Assembly (NCBI GenBank): GCA_903901875.1
Contig: CAIUSO010000010.1
Location: 18,813-82,812, forward strand
Source of the DNA: an uncultured Geobacteraceae bacterium
GTDB lineage: Bacteria; Desulfobacterota; Desulfuromonadia; Geobacterales; Pseudopelobacteraceae
Direction of reading: 5' to 3'
Length of the DNA stretch: 64,000 nt
Below, piece after piece: positions 60,738 through 64,000 of this stretch (its first letter is position 1; every line of letters begins with the position of its first letter). Both the position numbers and the translations under genes were made by a program. The notes beneath the pieces are model-generated. The model made no database searches and had not been told where the DNA came from. It saw only the letters and a program-made list of their open reading frames with translations.

Positions 60738-62366
60738 TCAAATTCTGAATTTTCTGACAGTTGCCTGCAACTCTTCGGCAACTCCGCTTAATTTTATTGC
60801 TGCTGCGGTGGTCTCTTTAGCTCCCCGTGCGGAATCATGGACGGCATCATTTATCTGAATTATGTTATGACTGATCTGGTTAGTGGTACTGGTCTGTTGC
60901 TCGGCTGCCACCGCAATCTGGTTCACCTGTAGTGTTACTGCCGCAATTGTGTCAAGAATATCCTGAAGTGCCTGACCGGAGCGGGAGGCATCGGTTGTCC
61001 CCTTTTCCACCTCCCGAACCCCCTCTTCCATGGCGATTACCGCACTTTTTGTCTCCTGCTGTATCGCTTTAATCATGGTTCCAATTTCACGGGTCGCCCT
61101 CGTTGTTCGCTCAGCCAAAGCCCTGACCTCATCGGCAACGACGGCAAACCCCCTCCCCTGCTCGCCGGCCCGGGCAGCTTCAATTGCCGCATTAAGTGCC
61201 AACAGATTGGTCTGGTCGGCTATGTCCTCGATGGTACCAATAATGGTGCCAATTTGATCGGAACGTGTCCCCAAACCATCCACCGTAGCGGCAGACTGCT
61301 GAACACGTTCAGAAATTCTGTTCATTGCTGCAACGGTAATCTGTATGACAGTGACTCCTGATTTAGCCGCATCATTAGCCTGTTCCGAGTTATGAGCCGC
61401 CAGAGTACAATTGTGAGCAATATCACCGGAGGTGGCGGCCATTTCTTCACTGGCGGTTGCCATGGTACCGGCTTGAGACACTACTTCATCGGAATCAGTT
61501 GCCATCTGCTCTGCTTCAGAACGAAGTTGCAGTGCCGAGGCGGAGACTTGGGATGACGTCTCGATAACGGTACTGATAATATCCCGAAGATTAATAACCA
61601 TGTCATTAAAAGAATCACCAAGTTGGCCCACTTCATCATTTGAAGCATGGTCAATACGGGCGGTCAGATCACCACCAGACACCCGTGATACCTGACTCAA
61701 TAAATTGATGATCGGCGTGCTAATGGCTCGTGAAGCAAGAGCAGAAAGGATGAGCCCCACCAGCGTGCAAAACAGTATTGCTCCCGCAATCCAGTAGCAT
61801 GAGGAAACATTTTTCTTGAATATTTCCTGACTCATATCGTGGGTTATTTTCAATTGTGCATCCTGATTTGCCTTTAAAGCTGTTATTGCAGCGTTAAAGA
61901 ATTTACTGGATTCACCTCTGATGAGCTTATCAACCTCAACAACATTATTCTGCAGTGCAAGCTCCGTTACTTTGGGGGTCTGTTCACTGTAAGAACTCCA
62001 TGCTTTTTTAAACTCATCATAGGTTTTCCGTTCTTCATCGGTATCAATGAGCTTTTCATAGAGTGCCTGCAGTTTTTTAATTTTTTCAAGATCAGATGCA
62101 AGACGTTTTATATATTTATCTTTGGCTACTGCATCCTGAGACAATGCCAGCAATAATTCAGATCGGCGGTAACTCCCTACCTGGGCATCAAGTTCCCCCA
62201 CGGCACGAACACCAGTAATCTGGTTTTCCGCAAGGTTTTTGATGACAGCATTTTCTTGATTTATCTTAACAATAGCAAAGATTCCAATAACCGAGGTTAG
62301 CGTCAGAATTAACAAAAACGTACAGTACAGCTTGGTAGAAATCCGCCAGTCTTTAAACGATGTCAT
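60738..62366 (-). CDS. methyl-accepting chemotaxis protein (4-helix-bundle sensor)
   Basis: N-terminal TM, 4HB-like periplasmic domain, HAMP, conserved MCP hairpin [41 protein letters not shown]. Confidence 0.93.
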   Translation of the reverse strand: MTSFKDWRISTKLYCTFLLILTLTSVIGIFAIVKINQENAVIKNLAENQITGVRAVGELDAQVGSYRRSELLLALSQDAVAKDKYIKRLASDLEKIKKLQALYEKLIDTDEERKTYDEFKKAWSSYSEQTPKVTELALQNNVVEVDKLIRGESSKFFNAAITALKANQDAQLKITHDMSQEIFKKNVSSCYWIAGAILFCTLVGLILSALASRAISTPIINLLSQVSRVSGGDLTARIDHASNDEVGQLGDSFNDMVINLRDIISTVIETSSQVSASALQLRSEAEQMATDSDEVVSQAGTMATASEEMAATSGDIAHNCTLAAHNSEQANDAAKSGVTVIQITVAAMNRISERVQQSAATVDGLGTRSDQIGTIIGTIEDIADQTNLLALNAAIEAARAGEQGRGFAVVADEVRALAERTTRATREIGTMIKAIQQETKSAVIAMEEGVREVEKGTTDASRSGQALQDILDTIAAVTLQVNQIAVAAEQQTSTTNQISHNIIQINDAVHDSARGAKETTAAAIKLSGVAEELQATVRKFRI

Positions 62367-62418
62367 TTCCTCATCCTTTTGTTCAACACGTTATGAGAAC
62401 CCCTCATGAGTTCACATC

Positions 62419-62838
62419 CTATCTAACTTTTTCCTTAAACATCATCAGCAACCTCTGGCATTTGGTCGGGTCGGTGGCAAACGAATTATCAGTAAGCGAG
62501 GTGTTCAGAAACTCACTATATCCGGGTAACTCATGGACATCGGCAGAAGTCAGATCGTAAAAACACATTGACCAATCGGGAAACTGTCGTTCGGACAGGG
62601 GACCCTGTAATAATGTTATCAATCCCTTGTGCCGCACATCCCGGCCGATCTTATCATGTAAAGCCCGAACCACCTGTTCATCACCTTCTAAAAGCTGCAT
62701 AAAATTACCTTTTTTATACAGCAACAAGCCACTGATGCCTGCGCTGGAATTATGTGCGCGGGATTTTATCAACAGTTCCACTAACTCATCAGGGGAAAAT
62801 GGTTTGACTGCTGAACTCACGTAAATGAGGAAATACAT
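62419..62838 (-). CDS. BLUF-domain blue-light photoreceptor
   Basis: MYFLIYVSSAVKPFSPDELVELLIKSRAHNSSAGISGLLLYKKGNFMQLLEGDEQVVRALHDKIGRDVRHKGLITLLQGPLSERQFPDWSMCFYDL; conserved Tyr, SRxxN, GISGLLLY, FMQLLEG Gln, W-S-M. Confidence 0.9.
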   Translation of the reverse strand: MYFLIYVSSAVKPFSPDELVELLIKSRAHNSSAGISGLLLYKKGNFMQLLEGDEQVVRALHDKIGRDVRHKGLITLLQGPLSERQFPDWSMCFYDLTSADVHELPGYSEFLNTSLTDNSFATDPTKCQRLLMMFKEKVR

Positions 62839-63030
62839 AGAGATAACCTCCATTGAGATATCTGATCAGACCGGCTCACGTACATCAATACTATTTGTGG
62901 GGTGGGCGAAGGGAAGCATGAGCGTAAAACTACACGTGTCTATTAATGTCCTTTTATCAAATAATGCTATCCTTATCACAAAAATATATTCTCTTCAACA
63001 GGAGTATTCAGTGTAGCCCAGATATCGTAA

Positions 63031-63669
63031 CTACACGGAGAGGTTGTGCTGAATACAGTAATTAATGATCTCAGCGGTGGTTTTCAAATTCAGCTTTATC
63101 AGAACACGGCTTCGATAACTGCTGGCGGTCTGAACGCTTATGGAAAGTTCCTTGGCAAGATTAGTCAATGTTTTCCCAGCGGTCAGCATACAGGCAACTT
63201 GTAACTCACGGTCCGACAGTGCTTCATGGACCTGTCCATATTCATTTTTATCAAAGACGGCTGCCGCAAGCATTTCAGCCTGTATCGGATTTATGTACCT
63301 TCGGTTGCTCAATGCTTTCTCAATCGCATCTTTTAGCTCGGTGGACGAACTTCTTTTGTTCACATACCCGGCAGCACCTGATCGCAAGGCACGCACAGCA
63401 TAATGCTCTTCAGGGTGAGTACTGAGAATAATCACCGGCAGCTTCGGATAATGCTGTTTAAAAAAGCTCAAGATATTCATGCCGCTCTGGTCTGGCAGGG
63501 ATAAATCCAAAAGCACCAGATTAAACTCACTGTCAGCAGCCATGTTCATTGCCTGTTGTCCGTCTTCTGCTTCATGAAATTCAATGTCTGCTCCGATTAG
63601 TTCAGTCAGGACGGTTATGACCCCCTTTCTGAACATTGCATGATCGTCTACCAGCAAAATCTTTATCAT
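63031..63669 (-). CDS. NarL/FixJ-family response regulator
   Basis: REC KILLVDDHAMFRKGVITVL/LVLLDLSLPDQSG; LuxR HTH LSDRELQVACMLTAGKTLTNLAKELSISVQTASSYRSRVLIKLNLKTTAEI. Confidence 0.93.
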   Translation of the reverse strand: MIKILLVDDHAMFRKGVITVLTELIGADIEFHEAEDGQQAMNMAADSEFNLVLLDLSLPDQSGMNILSFFKQHYPKLPVIILSTHPEEHYAVRALRSGAAGYVNKRSSSTELKDAIEKALSNRRYINPIQAEMLAAAVFDKNEYGQVHEALSDRELQVACMLTAGKTLTNLAKELSISVQTASSYRSRVLIKLNLKTTAEIINYCIQHNLSV

Positions 63670-64000
63670 TGTGTATTTTCCTCCGGTACTAATGGAATTG
63701 TTAACAGTAAGGTGGTGCCCGTTCCGGGAATACCGGTGACGTTAAATGTTCCTTGACAGCTTATTGCTCTCTCCCGCATGCCAATGAGACCGTAGGCACG
63801 GGAAGAACCAAGTTGTTCCGGGAGAATCCCCCTGCCGTTATCAGCTATTTTCAGTACCAGGGTGGAACCCTGCCGGGTAACATCAATGATCACTCTGGTA
63901 GCGTGGGAATGGCGGATCACGTTGGTGAGCCCTTCCTGGATAATTCGCATGACAACGGTGGATGTCTTTACATCAAGTGGCTCGACAGAGACACCAATCA
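63666..64000 (-). CDS. NarX/DegS-type sensor histidine kinase, C-terminal part (runs off window)
   Basis: Open frame to window end: VMRIIQEGLTNVIRHSHATRVIIDV...ADNGRGILPEQLGSSRAYGLIGMRERAISCQGTFNVTGIPGTGTTLLLTIPL; 4-bp overlap with response regulator. Confidence 0.88.
   Translation of the reverse strand, partial: IGVSVEPLDVKTSTVVMRIIQEGLTNVIRHSHATRVIIDVTRQGSTLVLKIADNGRGILPEQLGSSRAYGLIGMRERAISCQGTFNVTGIPGTGTTLLLTIPLVPEENTQ

Overview
The window looks like ordinary chromosome from a Geobacter-like (Desulfuromonadia) bacterium. This placement is inferred from the split PilA-N/PilA-C pilin, an A20-type GEMM-I riboswitch, a heme-c chemoreceptor and the dense signalling content. I saw no rRNA, tRNA, CRISPR array, transposase or phage genes. 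Housekeeping blocks: EF-P with its EpmA/EpmB-type modification enzymes and IF-1; agmatine to putrescine (aguA/aguB); eno/pgi; hrpB-larE; gapN-type dehydrogenase; coaD/rsmD; clpB; metF; htpG. Most interesting regions: (1) a GEMM-I riboswitch whose ligand-specificity base reads A20 (GEMM-Ib, predicted 3',3'-cGAMP), followed by an intrinsic terminator, in the leader of a chemoreceptor with a periplasmic CXXCH heme-c motif and a C-terminal CZB domain; (2) a V4R sensor - PP2C phosphatase - SiaB-like kinase - SiaC-like protein - hybrid histidine kinase operon, which resembles a Sia partner-switching pathway with the usual diguanylate cyclase replaced by a histidine kinase; (3) a pilA-N/pilA-C locus with a near-consensus sigma-54 promoter, pilR but no adjacent pilS, and a downstream cluster of UbiA-like prenyltransferase, GT-C/TPR membrane proteins, GT9 and an ABC-2 transporter that could modify or assemble the pilus; (4) a stand-alone BLUF photoreceptor beside chemoreceptors. 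All calls are from reading the sequence and supplied ORFs; no database searches were run.
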